From NCBI GenBank assembly GCA_013399855.1, contig VXAY01007012.1:2314033-2378032 (forward strand): a stretch of 64,000 nt of DNA, given 5' to 3'. The DNA comes from Oxyruncus cristatus. Its lineage: Eukaryota > Chordata > Aves > Passeriformes > Cotingidae. Below the pieces are notes generated by a model. The model worked only from the letters and a program-made list of their open reading frames with translations, was not told the DNA's origin and did not search any database. Shown one piece after another: positions 10,673-20,999 of this stretch. Each line of letters starts with the position of its first letter. Positions within the stretch are counted from its first letter, which is position 1. The translations under genes were made by a program, and so were the position numbers.

Positions 10673-11370
10673 TCAAGGCCTGAGCAGCACAGGGAAGGAG
10701 CTGCTTTGAGGAAGGAGAAACATGGCAGAAACCCTTCAAGTTCCATGTTTCCCACAGCAACGCTCCATCTACTCCCCAGAGCGCGACAAAACGAGGTGCC
10801 ACTTGCAGTAACCCAGCTCAGAGCGGGATATTTTGGATGCAAAGGGGCAAACTAAAACCAACCTAAAAGGAACGGATGAGGAATGAGCAGCCCAGCACTG
10901 TCTGGCTCCATCTTTGCTGTCACCAGTCACCTGTGTGCCCTCCAGGCATCCAATAAACGTGGGATTCATCTTGTTTAACATGGTCTTCCTGAAAATTAGA
11001 CATCCCTCCTAATGAGTCAGGCAGGTTTCCCCTGGAGTCAATGGGAAGAGACAGATTTCACCATGGGGCGATTTGTGCCATCCTAAATAGGTGTCACAGG
11101 CAGATGGAGTGAATTGCTTTCTGGAGGTGCCAGTCTCTCTCCATTATCTATAAAAGGCAGCTCATTTCGATTCAGTGCTGATGACCAGCATTAGGGGAGA
11201 CCAATTTCAGCCTGAGTGACTGTCTGGCATCTCTCACAGATGGGCCATCCACCCTTTCCTTGCTGTCCGTGTGAGAAAAGGGGTTGGGGATGGTTTATTA
11301 GAGAAAATCGTCATATTGCAAGAGGAGGAGCAGAGAACTGTACTTTGATTGGGATACTGTTCTACACAAG
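10673..11370. other. Non-coding stretch; promoter-like TATA motif
   Basis: From about 11000 the sequence is non-repetitive with CTAATGAGTCAG near 11008 and TATAAAAG at 11149-11156, followed after about 25 bases by TTCAGTG. This resembles a TATA-plus-initiator spacing on the plus strand, but there is no gene downstream: a CR1 fragment begins at 11371 and the 114-codon frame at 11216 runs into it. No other feature was seen. Confidence 0.35.
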
Positions 11371-11466
11371 TGGCACTTGGTGGGATTCTTGGGGTATCCT
11401 GTGCAGGGACAGAAGTTGGACTCAATCCTTGTGGGTTCCTTCCAGCTCAGGATATTCTATGACTCG
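11371..11466 (+). mobile_element. CR1-type LINE 3' end
   Basis: Sense-strand 3' end with 'cctgtgcagggacagaagtt', GGACTCAATCCTTGTGGG and TTCCTTCCAGCTCAGGATAT, ending in TTCTATGACTC. It aligns by eye over its whole length with the copy at 28722-28916, which belongs to the same 'ccttgtgggtcccttccaac' subfamily. Confidence 0.8.
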
Positions 11467-11885
11467 AAAAAGAGCCTGTGAATCAATTGGGAGTGATCAC
11501 ATTCTGCTCAAACAAACCTACAAACCAGAGAAGTTGTGTCCTACACTCTGTACTTTTTAAAATCACCTCCACCTCGTTTGCATTCAGCTTCCACCATGAA
11601 CAGCTTGTGGTCAGTACTGAGGCATGTTATTAATGTCGGACAGCGGATGTAACCAGTTCCATAAGGTTGGAATTTGGTCTGTGAAACCACAGAAGCTCAT
11701 CTGTAGCTCACAGGGCTTTGAATCACCACGGGGTCAGTTTTAACACACTTAAACTCATTTTCAGCCCCCCACCCCGCCCCTAGTTCCTGAATTTTATGGT
11801 TAGAAATAAGATGCCACAGACAACCATAAGCACAGACTCGGGTGCAAAAGCACATCGAGCTTTGAAGGAATCCGGAAGAACTTGA
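11467..11885. other. Non-coding stretch, nothing recognised
   Basis: Short interval between two CR1 fragments with a C-rich run near 11766-11780. No repeat, gene or motif cluster was seen. Confidence 0.55.
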
Positions 11886-11975
11886 AATCATAGAAACATT
11901 AAAGCTGGAAAAGACCACCAAAATCAAGTCCAACCTCCAACCAAATACCACCATGCCCACCAATCATATTTTCTC
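11886..11975 (-). mobile_element. CR1 LINE 3' end fragment
   Basis: ATCATAGAAACATTAAAGC, TGGAAAAGACCACCAAAATC and AAGTCCAACCTCCAACC, then 'taccaccatgcccacc', are the reverse complement of the CR1 type ending in 'ggtcttttccaacc'. Only the last ~90 bp is recognisable. Confidence 0.82.
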
Positions 11976-13262
11976 ACCTTCAGCCCATACTCAGTAACAG
12001 CTGGGATCCCCAGTGGAACGCTGAGCAAAGGACAAGGGACACCTTTCTGCACCTGACCAGCACTGGGCTCCTGTGCCTTTCTGCAACAGCCCAAAAAATC
12101 CCACCGAAGCATCCTCTGCCTCATCAGGTTCCTCCTGGTGGGGCCCAGTTCCAACACCCCTGGCACAGCAACACGTACCAGGCAGCGGGTCGGCTCCCAA
12201 CATCTGCCATCCACATTTCCCATCCCCTGCGAGGGGCTTTCAGAGCAACCCTCAGCTGGGATGTTTGTACAAACATGTGTATTTACTGTGTCAACACACA
12301 TTAGAGAGCAAACACATTAAAAGGAAAAGGAAACAGACGACGAGAGGAGGCCTCTCCAAACCTCGCTCCGCCAGAGCTCTTCCCTGGGATCTCAGGTTGG
12401 TGGTGAAAGCCCTCAGTCCCAAAATCTCACCCCTCCTCTGCCCAGTGCGTGGCTGCCCAGACAGCCACAGGGATAGAGTCTCTGTGGCCAGCAGACACCC
12501 CAAGACTTCTTGGCTATTTTTGGTTCAAAATCAGGAAATACAGCTGGGATGGAGCAGGGAGTGGAAGGGATGACAGTGGGGTAAGGCACGGTGGGAAGCC
12601 GGGGATTGCTGCACCAACACATCCCTGGTTCAATGCTCCCAGCCACCTCCAGTGCTGTTCTGCCTTGCCTGCCATAAAGTTTAACCTGAAGGCATCCTCC
12701 TCATAGGAGTCCCACAAGCCCAATCCCTGGGGAACTCTGCCTTGATACACAATCCCCAGGCAGAAGGCAAGTTCACACAGGGAGAACCAATATTTAGCAA
12801 ACCCCCCTTTTTCCCAAATAGGCCGAGGATTTCCAGGGTTACTCATTCCTGTGATGCTGCAGGAGGGAAGAGCAGCACTGAGACGTAGATAAAAAGATGT
12901 TTTGAAAGAAAAACAATTCCTCCTGACGTGTCACATACTGGATCCAGCTGTTCCTTGCATTCACTGCTTCCTCTTCAGCTTGGCACACAACTGCACGTGT
13001 GTGTGTGCGTGAACACACAGGCAAGACAGACAGAGGTAATTATAAAGCTGAAGCCACCTAGCACTTCCCAGCTGTCAGTCCCAGGGAAAAGAACATCATG
13101 ATTTAAATGCAGAGACATCCAGCACTTCAAGTAAAAGTAGAATCCCTGCTACCAGATGTGAGAAGCAATTTAAATGTGTCTTGGAGAGGACGGCGATCTG
13201 GGCGCTGACTGGGAAGTCCAGCAAACCCTTGGACATAAAAAGGCAAAAATATTGAAACCAAA
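11976..13262. other. Non-coding stretch; short TG run
   Basis: A 166-codon plus-strand frame (12073-12573) and its antisense partners have no recognisable protein content. A short GTGTGTGTG run lies near 12995-13010. Nothing else was recognised. Confidence 0.5.
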
Positions 13263-13534
13263 ATCATAGAGTTGTAGAATGGTTTGGGTTGGAAGAGAAC
13301 TTTAGGATTATCTAGTTCAAACCCCCTGCCGTGGGCAGGGACACCTTCCACTATCCCAGGTTGCTCCAAGCCCCGTCCACCCCAGCCTTGGGCACTTCCA
13401 GGGATGGGGCAGCCACAGCCTCTCTGGGCAACCTCAGTCAGCCCCTCCCCACCCTCACAGGTGTCTTCCTAATTTCTAATTTCTTCCTAAATTTTTTTAA
13501 ACCTATTCTCTGTCAGTTTAATATCATCCAAGGA
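13263..13534 (-). mobile_element. CR1 LINE fragment, ~270 bp
   Basis: ATCATAGAGTTGTAGAATGG and TTTGGGTTGGAAG open the fragment; it continues through TGCCGTGGGCAGGGACACCT and 'gggatggggcagccacagcc' and loses similarity after 'attctctgtcagtttaatat'. The longest plus-strand open frame of the window (250 codons, 13331-14083) starts inside this antisense CR1 and runs into unique sequence, so it is taken as chance. Confidence 0.95.
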
Positions 13535-14944
13535 CATGAGGAAAATCCCACTGTTGTGCCATGCAAAAGTTTTGCTCGGCCTATCCCACAGCACCCATGG
13601 CAAAATCATCCCCTTAATTCCATTCCCTGCCAAGAAAAGCCCCAGGAACATGCACACAAGGCTGTGCTGGTACAATTCCCAGCTCACAGCCAGTGTAGAA
13701 GCAGCATATGGCATATCACACTTATATGGGGAGCAGGGATCACCCCGTTTGCAGGAACTCAAATCGAAGGCTGGTCCTTGAAGTTTTGCATTGCACAGCC
13801 TCAAAATTCCCACACAAGCCTGCCTGTCAGAGGAAAGCCTGGCTCTTGGGAGAGGAGCAACAGGGAGCTCTTTAAAGAAAAATCAATGCCAAATGATGTG
13901 ATTGACACTTCAAAGGGTGTTTGGCACCTTGCTGGGGAAAACTCTCCATTGTTTCCAGGATCAAGTGTAAGGGAGGATTCCCTGACCCAGATTCACTTGC
14001 CTGCCTCCAAGTCATTCTTTCCAGTGTTTGTCCACTGCCTGGCAGATCCTGGACATGGAGATACAGAGCCCTGGATGTCATAGGATGCTGGTGGTGAGAG
14101 AAGGAGGGATGCAGGAGGAATGCAGGAGAAAGTAGGTGAGCAATCTCCAAGAAATATCACCCATCTGCTGCCTCTGGGAATCCAATGGCTAATTTTCACA
14201 GCACCAGGTCTGGAGTTACTCCAGAGGAACCCAAGGCAGCCTGAGCTTTTGTAGAGAGCTGGGGGAACACACATGCAAGCCCTTTGGCTGGCTGGTGTCT
14301 CCCTGAATTACGGGGACAAAGGAAGAGGCCTGTTAAATCAGGAATGGCTGTGAGCAGGCTGGAGAGCCCGGAACACAAAAACGAGCTGGATGAACTGAAG
14401 AAAAGCAGGACTGAACTCAGGGAGGGCAAATACTCTCAGGCAACAACAACTGAGTGCACAGAGTCAGAGCAGGCGAGCAGGGACTTGGTGGCCCTGTGGG
14501 CCTGAGGCAAAGGGGGGGGTCACACACCCTGTGTGCTTAAATCAGCAATGCTGGGCTGCTGCAGGACACACAGACCCCCCCTGCCAGGCACAATGGGCAC
14601 CTGGGCTCAGGAGCACGTGGCACAGCTGCTGCTGAGGCCACGAGTGGGGGTCTCCAGGACATCAGGAGAACCTGGGAGAACTTCCACGGCAACGCAGGAG
14701 GAACGGGGGCTCTTTGGAGGAGCTGGAGGGGTTGGGGGGGGGGAGCAGAATAATCAGCTTCAAATGTGGAGGAAAAAAAATGAAGAAAACAAATCTTTCT
14801 CCCTGGCTGGTGTGGTAAGTCTGTGGATAACAGTGGGGAGGCTGGCTTTGGACACCAGAGAAACTTTCTAGCCACAAGGAGCCATGGAGCAGGTTTGGGG
14901 AGCTTGGAAGTTCAATGAACAGGCTGAAGAAGCTCCTGTCAGGT
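13535..14944. other. Non-coding stretch; G-rich run
   Basis: The region 14705-14743 has several runs of three or more G, ending in ten consecutive G, and could form a G-quadruplex on the plus strand. Frames of about 80-112 codons on both strands between 14284 and 14955 have no recognisable content. Confidence 0.45.
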
Positions 14945-15018
14945 GGGATACACATCCTGCCTTCAGTGGGATGAGCTAGACCAGCTCTCAGGTTTCTCCC
15001 AACCCTATTATCCGCTGT
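14945..15018 (+). mobile_element. Probable old CR1 3' end
   Basis: 'cagtgggatgagctagacca', GCTCTCAGGTTTCTCCCAAC and CCTATTATCCGCTG resemble a degraded sense-strand CR1 3' end (compare 'gaggtctcttccaaccctattattctatg' in pieces). The tail is mutated and the upstream part is not recognisable, so the left boundary is uncertain. Confidence 0.45.
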
Positions 15019-15974
15019 TTATAGTGAGCACCCCCCATGCACAGGGGAGGTTCTGGCTGGGACTGACTCCGCAGCTGCTGCTTTGGATGAGAGGAGCTTC
15101 CCGATCCCGCTGAGCTGGCAGGGACCCAAAGCCACCTCCTAGAAATGACAAATCCCTGTTCCTCACCCCTGCTGGCTTCGTTCAAAGAGTGGATACTGTT
15201 CAAATTAGCAGCCACCTGCACTTCCAGGGAACCACAGCTCTCATGAGCACATTTGCCCACGTGCTGGGGCACAGTGCTGTATCCCCCTGCTCCCTGTTGT
15301 TCTTAGTGCTGCAGGAAAATTAAGCACTTTTTAATTGCTTCTTTCCTCAAACACCGTGGGACGTGATGGTTATGCTTTTCTGGAGGTGGGGAGAGGCATA
15401 ATGTGGAAAGATTTTGGGGGGGATAATGTGGTGGTGTGTTGTCACAGGTTTGTGCTTCAGCCTTTTCCATCTGCATCCTACCTGGCATGATTAAATAGCA
15501 CCAGAGGATCTTTGTACTTGACAGGGGATATAAATCAGGTGGAGGATGCGAGACAGTGGAGACCAGTCCCTAAAGTCCATCACAAATACAACTACCAGGT
15601 CCTTTTCCCAGCAAGGACAGCACAATCCATGGGAAAGGTAACATCTCCTGCAAAACCAACCTGTAAGAGGTGCCTGCCCTTCCACCACAGAGTTCTTTTA
15701 CCGCACAACAACACCCTGAAAACAGTTCGACATCTTCTGGTCCCCAAAAACGCCATGGCAGCCACACAGAAGTCCTCCTAGGTCAGGCTGAAAGCAGGGT
15801 GAATCTATCTAGGAGAAATTCCACTTCCAATGCTGGATCTAAGCATGACCACCCTGGTTAGATGTACAAGAACCTCACCATACCTCCACCCTGACAGAAG
15901 GATGGAGAAGGACTGCCAGCATCCATCCCCACCCTGCACCTTCCAAACCTCCCTGGTGATGGATCACGTTGAGC
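15019..15974. other. Non-coding stretch, nothing recognised
   Basis: Anonymous sequence of moderate G+C with short frames only (longest about 94 codons on the minus strand, 14988-15272). No repeat family identified. Confidence 0.55.
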
Positions 15975-16185
15975 CTTGTTTGTTGTTAATAACTGTACAA
16001 TTTCCCTGACAAATTCAGAGCTTGTTGTACAGCTTCATTAATACCTTTAATTTATTGTTCTAGTTCCTTCAGGTTAATGGTTTGAGGGTTCACAAGAGCT
16101 TAATCTCTGCAGTTATTACAAAGTGCTTGTTTCTTGTTAAATTGGAGCCAACCAAGGAGATTTAGAAATGATAAACCAGCCAGAA
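15975..16185. promoter_or_regulatory. Candidate conserved non-coding element (AT-rich)
   Basis: AT-rich, non-repetitive block with TGTTAATAACTG, CATTAATACC, TTTAATTTATTG and GGTTAATGG, several of them homeodomain-like TAAT cores. No frame of note crosses it. It stands out from the G+C-moderate flanks. Regulatory function is inference from composition and motifs. Confidence 0.25.
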
Positions 16186-16462
16186 CAAAACTCTTGCCAG
16201 GGTGGGCTGGGTGGGTGTGGAAGGGCTGGTGACCACTGACCATTTTAAATGCCACAGGCAGAGATGACACACACCAGAATTGAGCAGACCTTCTCAGTCT
16301 GTCTTCTTTGGAGAGCCAGAAAAGCAGACAAAAAGGCAAGTGTACCCCCAAATCCCATCCTGGAGGGAGCAGGCCTGAGCTCTGAGACTTCAAACCACTG
16401 AAAAACACACTCCAAATCATGCCAGGGAGGTCACATGTGCAACAAGTCCACGTCAGAGCATG
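16186..16462. other. Non-coding interval
   Basis: Ordinary sequence; a 106-codon minus-strand frame (16100-16420) has no recognisable content. Confidence 0.5.
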
Positions 16463-16540
16463 TCATAGGATCATAGAATGGCTTGTGTTGTAAAGGATCT
16501 TAAAGATCATCTTGTTCCAACCCCCTTCCACTATGTCCTG
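16463..16540 (-). mobile_element. CR1 LINE 3' end, very short
   Basis: TCATAGGATCATAGAATGG gives two tail units; GCTTGTGTTGTAAAGGATCT and TTGTTCCAACCCCCTTCCAC follow. The usual 'gggcagggacacc' segment is absent, so the copy has a small internal deletion or ends here. Confidence 0.85.
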
Positions 16541-17308
16541 CCTCTCTAGGCACTGGCCACAAGCCCTGCAAGATTTTGGAGGACAGTCCATTCCTTGTAC
16601 CTTGTCATCACCAAAAACTTCAGTGACAACCCAACGGGGAGCCCAGAGCAAGAAGAAATTGAAATGTGCCCTGAATCCTCAGAGAATCTTCCTGCTTTTC
16701 CCTCTTTTGGGACGAGGGAGCAAATTTTTACACCCTGGCAGCAGTTTCTTTGCCCACCTGAAGGAATCTCAGCATCTCCTGCAGATGGAAGAACCAAGGA
16801 GCAGCACAAGGAAAAAGGGTTTTGAAGCACAAAGCCTGGGAATATGACCCAGATGGGTATGAGGGATAGCTGGCATGTAATGAGTACAATGAGTTTGTCC
16901 AAAAAAAAAGGCAATAAACAAGCTTTTCTTCCCGTGATACAATTCCTGCTGAATGGCCAAGCTTGTACCTGCTCACAACCCCCCTGAATGGATCTGTCCT
17001 GCAATACATCATTCCTGCATCATTTGCACTGGTTGTCTTTGACAGTTACCCTCCTCCACATGGATATTTCCTTCTAGTCCGTTCAAGGGCAACAGAAAAC
17101 ACCTGAGTATGTACAAAATTCAGGTTTTCAGTACATCACGAGACTGAGCTGATACACACCCTCTTTCTGGAAAACAAAGGCATCAGACACACAAAAAGTA
17201 AATTATTCCAATAAGTGCGAACACACTCAGGACATGCTGGAGTTTCAGCTGGTTTCACTGGCTCAGGATGATGGGAATTCACGCAGCTGGATGAATTACG
17301 TGAGTGCG
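16541..17308. other. Non-coding stretch, nothing recognised
   Basis: A 152-codon minus-strand frame (16546-17004) overlaps others in different frames and has no known domain; its 3' part lies in unique sequence. A9 occurs near 16900. Nothing else recognised. Confidence 0.5.
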
Positions 17309-17595
17309 GAATGACGGAATCACAGCGGTTTGGATTGGAAGGGATCTTGAAGATCATCTCATTCCAACGCCCTGCCATGGGCAGGGACACCTCTCACCCT
17401 CCCAGGTGTCTCCAAGCCAAGTCCAACCCGGTCTTGAACACTTCCAGGGACGGGGCAGCCACAGCTTCTCTGGACAACTTTTTCCACCCCCACAGCCAAG
17501 AATTTTTTCCTAATGTCCAATCTTAATCCACCCTCTTTCAGTTTAAAGCCATTCCCCCTCGTCCTATCACTCCATGCCCTTGAAAAAAGTCCCTG
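17309..17595 (-). mobile_element. CR1 LINE fragment, ~290 bp
   Basis: GAATGACGGAATCACAGCGG and TTTGGATTGGAAGGGATC mark the 3' end; CTGCCATGGGCAGGGACACC, 'gggacggggcagccacagct' and 'cattccccctcgtcctatca' follow. It stops at 'ttgaaaaaagtccctg', where a second CR1 3' end begins without a gap. Confidence 0.95.
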
Positions 17596-17655
17596 GAATC
17601 ACTTTCTGAGTTGGAAGGCACCCACAAGGATCATCGAGTCCAACAGCCTGCTCTG
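17596..17655 (-). mobile_element. CR1-type 3' end abutting the previous copy
   Basis: GAATCACTTTCTGAGTTGGA, AGGCACCCACAAGGATCATC and GAGTCCAACAGCC are the reverse complement of the 'ccttgtgggtcccttccaac' CR1 subfamily seen at 11371 and 28722. It has the same orientation as the copy at 17309-17595 and sits at its 5' edge, so one element inserted into or beside the other. Confidence 0.78.
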
Positions 17656-18059
17656 TTTCTACGCTCTCTCCACACTTGCTGATGGCAGTTCCTAGAGGCA
17701 GGGCCTCATGTTTAACCACCACAGCCTTTCCCGGGTTCCTCTTTGCACAGGGATTTGTGATTAAAGCAGTGGGAATTAGTTTGCTTCTGCTGGCTGGCAA
17801 TGGAACTGCTGTTCCACATGCTCCTGGCATGGACCAGGCAAAAAGTAATGAGGACAGGATAGGAAATTGGGACCAATCTTCCCTGGACATTGGCAGTCCT
17901 GGTTGAGAAATGGAGAAGATTCTATGAATAACCTTGAGCGTTAACAGCATGAACATGGACGCAGTTGTTCAGGGCACTTTGCAAGGGAGACTTAAAGCAT
18001 TTAATAGGCTCTTTCCCAGGCTGAGCCACATCAGACTGTGGCAGAATCAGGAGCAGAAT
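17656..18059. other. Non-coding interval
   Basis: Between two CR1 copies; no further repeat or motif recognised. A 129-codon minus frame (17567-17956) begins in unique sequence and ends in CR1. Confidence 0.5.
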
Positions 18060-18185
18060 ATCCCTGGAAGAGTTCAAGGCCAGGTTGGATGGGGCCCTGA
18101 GCAACCTGGTCTAGTGTGCGGCATCGGAACCAGATGATCTTCAAGGTCCTTTCCAACTCAAACCGTTCAATGATTCTGTGATTCC
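18060..18185 (+). mobile_element. CR1 LINE 3' end
   Basis: Sense orientation: GTTCAAGGCCAGGTTGGATG, 'gagcaacctggtctagtgtg', GATGATCTTCAAGGTCC and TTTCCAACTCAAACC, ending in CAATGATTCTGTGATTCC. The segment normally between 'ggtctag' and 'gatgatc' (containing the 'gggcagg' box) is shortened. Confidence 0.92.
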
Positions 18186-18838
18186 AAACGAGTTCCTGAA
18201 CGCTGACTCTACTCCATGAAATCCCTCACACCAGGAATCTCTTATCCGTAACCTGCCTTTGCAGCAGCAGCAGCAGCTCTTCACTCATCTGTACCACAGA
18301 AGCTGGGTGTCGGGGGGTCACCCCCATCCATCGCTCCAACACGGAGCTGCAGGACACACACCTTGCGAGGAGGTGCCCAGGGCCAGGCAGAGAATCAAAA
18401 ACAAAGCTGTGCTTCCCACTCCTGGCTATTTATCTGCAGACACAGCACAAGACGCAGTTAAATTGCAGCCCGGAGGCACGAGGCCAGTGCATCCCTCTGA
18501 AAGGCAAGTGGAGGGTGAAGGAGAGCACAGGGGCAGGGCTGCTTAATTCAGGATAAATCGCAAGAGACTGTAGCTGCCCAGAGGTGGAACAAGAGCCAGG
18601 AGGCACTTGCAGTAATACCTGCCACCCTCCCAGGGTGAGATCTGAGCACACACATGCACAGACACACATTATAGAAGCTCTTCCCCAACTCTTTCCCCGA
18701 AGTGTGTTATTTTATAGGAAACTTGAGGGCGAATTTTATTTGATTCAGGTGAGATAGGCCCTAGAATAGGTGCTGGGGAGGTTGAACAGGTAGGAGAAGG
18801 CAGCCTGAGAGTTATGCTGTTATTAATGTGTGTGTTAA
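18186..18838. other. Non-coding stretch with short CAG run
   Basis: Five CAG units at about 18262-18277 form a short trinucleotide run. The remainder, including a 95-codon plus frame (18259-18546), has no recognised content. Confidence 0.5.
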
Positions 18839-18973
18839 GGGTTCGAGGCCAGGTTGGATGGGGCTTGGAGCAACCTGGTCTGATAGAAGGTGTCCCTGCC
18901 CATGCCAGGGGGGTTGGAACTGGATGATGTTTAAGGTCTCTTCCAACTCGAGCCATTCTATGATTCTATGATG
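18839..18973 (+). mobile_element. CR1 LINE 3' end with intact tail
   Basis: GGTTCGAGGCCAGGTTGGAT, 'gggcttggagcaacctggtc', AAGGTGTCCCTGCCCATGCC, GGATGATGTTTAAGGTC and TCTTCCAACTCGAGCC, ending in two clean tail units ATTCTATGATTCTATG. It is one of the better preserved 3' ends here, which suggests a relatively young insertion. Confidence 0.95.
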
Positions 18974-20999
18974 TGTCCAAATCCCAGTGATCTTATTTAA
19001 CCTGTGGTACATTTAATCCAGAGCAGAAAGTTGGCTGCTGCATTGCATGAGTTTAGAGTCGTGGGGTAATAAAAGATGCATGAGGAATCCCCAAATTAGG
19101 GCCCCAAATAGGCAGAAGAGTGGGACAGCATGTTTGAGTTAAGCCTGCACACATGTCCCACTGCAGTGAGGAATGTGCAGTCATGTGCTCAACCTCCCTG
19201 CCAAGGAGGAGCATCCAACAGCAAGGCTGGAACAGGAGAGCAGAGCCAGGGCAAGTTTGGCATCGCTGGGAGCACAAGAGACACGAACCAGATGGTGTGG
19301 ACTGAGGGTGTCTTTGGCTCTGGGACAGAGTGGTGGGGCAGAGAAGGAGAAGGTGCATTGCTGGAGCCACGCAGAGGGGAGATGCCATAGCTCAGAGCAC
19401 GCAAAGATAAGGTGCTTCAGAATTTCTCTGTACCAGAAGTTGTTTTCAAAGCTTGCCCAGCCCAGGCAGCCACCAAGTACAAACCACCTCAGCCTTGATG
19501 TAACAAAGGTTTGTCTGGCTGAAGTGTTCCATTTTAAGGACACAAATGTGCAGTATTGGAGCGTTATCCCCCTGGGAGGTGGGTCAGGGAAGCTCCTGTA
19601 ACGCTCTGTGCACAGCGAAGGCAGGGCTCTTGCTTTGTGACACACTTCAGCCCAAAGCCTCCTGCAGCTCACCCTGAATATTTATGAGTGTAAGACAAGG
19701 CTCAGCACACCTACCAGACACAGGTTGCAACTTGGCAAAAGCAAGGATTAAAAAAAAAAAAAAAAAAACCAATTCAGTTGGAGGAGAGGTGGAATATCAG
19801 TTCTGGATTTGCCAGCCTGAGGAGAGCAGGAGAGAGACAGAGCCAGGGAGCTGCAAGGCCATTTGTCTGCTGGCTGTTCCCAAAAAGTTGTGCAGTTCTG
19901 AGCCATATTCTGCTCCTGCTACCACAGCTGTGAGACTCAGGAGAGGCCCCAGGCTGGCAACCCCCCAAAGGACATCTCCTGAGCTCAGACCCAAGGGAGA
20001 TGTGTTGGTATTTACCTTCTCACGTCCCAGAATTAGCATTAACAAAGTGCCCTCTCCAGGCTCCCAAACGGCTGATGGAGACAGGCAGCTCTTGAAGGTG
20101 TTTTGTCCCATCAGCTCCATGCTGCTATCTCTGAACAGGATGAACCACCTGGCAACTGAAAGAAGATTCCAGCCAACCAACTCAGCCTTGACCCACAAAT
20201 TCCATCACTCCTGATATTTGCTGGGTGTGGGGGGGAAATGGACTGGATTTGAAGCACCTTGGTAGAGATGAGGCGGGGGTAGAGCTCTGGTGTGACTTGT
20301 CAGATTAGAAAATTGCCTCTTGGAGTTCCCTGGAGAAGTGCTGCACCCTGCAAGGAAACCAGCTGTGATCCACTCTGACTTGCAGGTGATTAGGGACATC
20401 CCTCGGGGCAGAGCAAGGCTTCAAACCCCACCTCCAACTCCTTTGCCTGGGATGTGGCTTGCGTAGCTCCTTTGCCCAGAGTCTCCCAAGAAAGCTTCTT
20501 CCATGTAATTCCTGGCACATGGAAGCTTCACAACAGCCCAGCCACAGAGCCCTCCCTGTGGTGGCCACTTCCCCTGCTTGAACAGCCACCTCACACATCA
20601 CTGTAGCCTCCGGGCTTGGCATCAGCAGGATCTTGGCTGAGCCAGCCAAGCACGGTGGAGTCAGTGCCTTTGCCATCTCAGGAAGCCACAGGAGGGCTGG
20701 GAATGTGGGAAGAGGGCCTTGGCTCCAGAATGAACCCGGCCACCAACCAGGAAGGGGCTGGCCCCCTTCCTCCCCCAAGAGGCCACTTTGATGTTGTTTT
20801 CTTCTCCTCTCCCAGCTGACTGGAAATCTCCTGCTCACGGGAAGGTTTGCACAATCCAAGGGGCACCAGATCCCTCGTTCCCTCTGGGATTTTCAGCTGG
20901 GGAAGAGGCAGAGCACTGACAGAGTTCAGCCTCCCTGGGAAAGTTGTCAATGTGGCAGGCGGAGTCCTCTCCCCGCTGCCCTCCCCTCCCTCTGCCTTG
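18974..20999. other. Non-coding stretch; A19 tract
   Basis: Start of a 7.7-kb interval with no CR1 that I can see. Nineteen consecutive A occupy 19750-19768. A 176-codon plus frame (19684-20214) reads through this tract as lysines and is regarded as chance, as is the 184-codon minus frame at 20305-20859. No known protein signature. Confidence 0.5.
19750..19768. repeat. Poly-A tract (A19)
   Basis: Uninterrupted run of 19 A. It could be the tail of an old plus-strand retrocopy, but 19,600-19,749 contains no sequence I recognise as one. Confidence 0.95.

Noticed and set aside
13331..14083. 250-codon plus-strand open frame, longest in the window
   Set aside because: It starts inside an antisense CR1 copy and continues into unique sequence with no recognisable protein. 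Random frames of this size are occasionally expected in 64 kb.
18262..18277. CAG trinucleotide run
   Set aside because: Only five units, not in a supported coding frame; ordinary microsatellite.
19684..20214. 176-codon plus-strand frame
   Set aside because: Crosses a 19-A tract translated as lysines; no recognisable protein.
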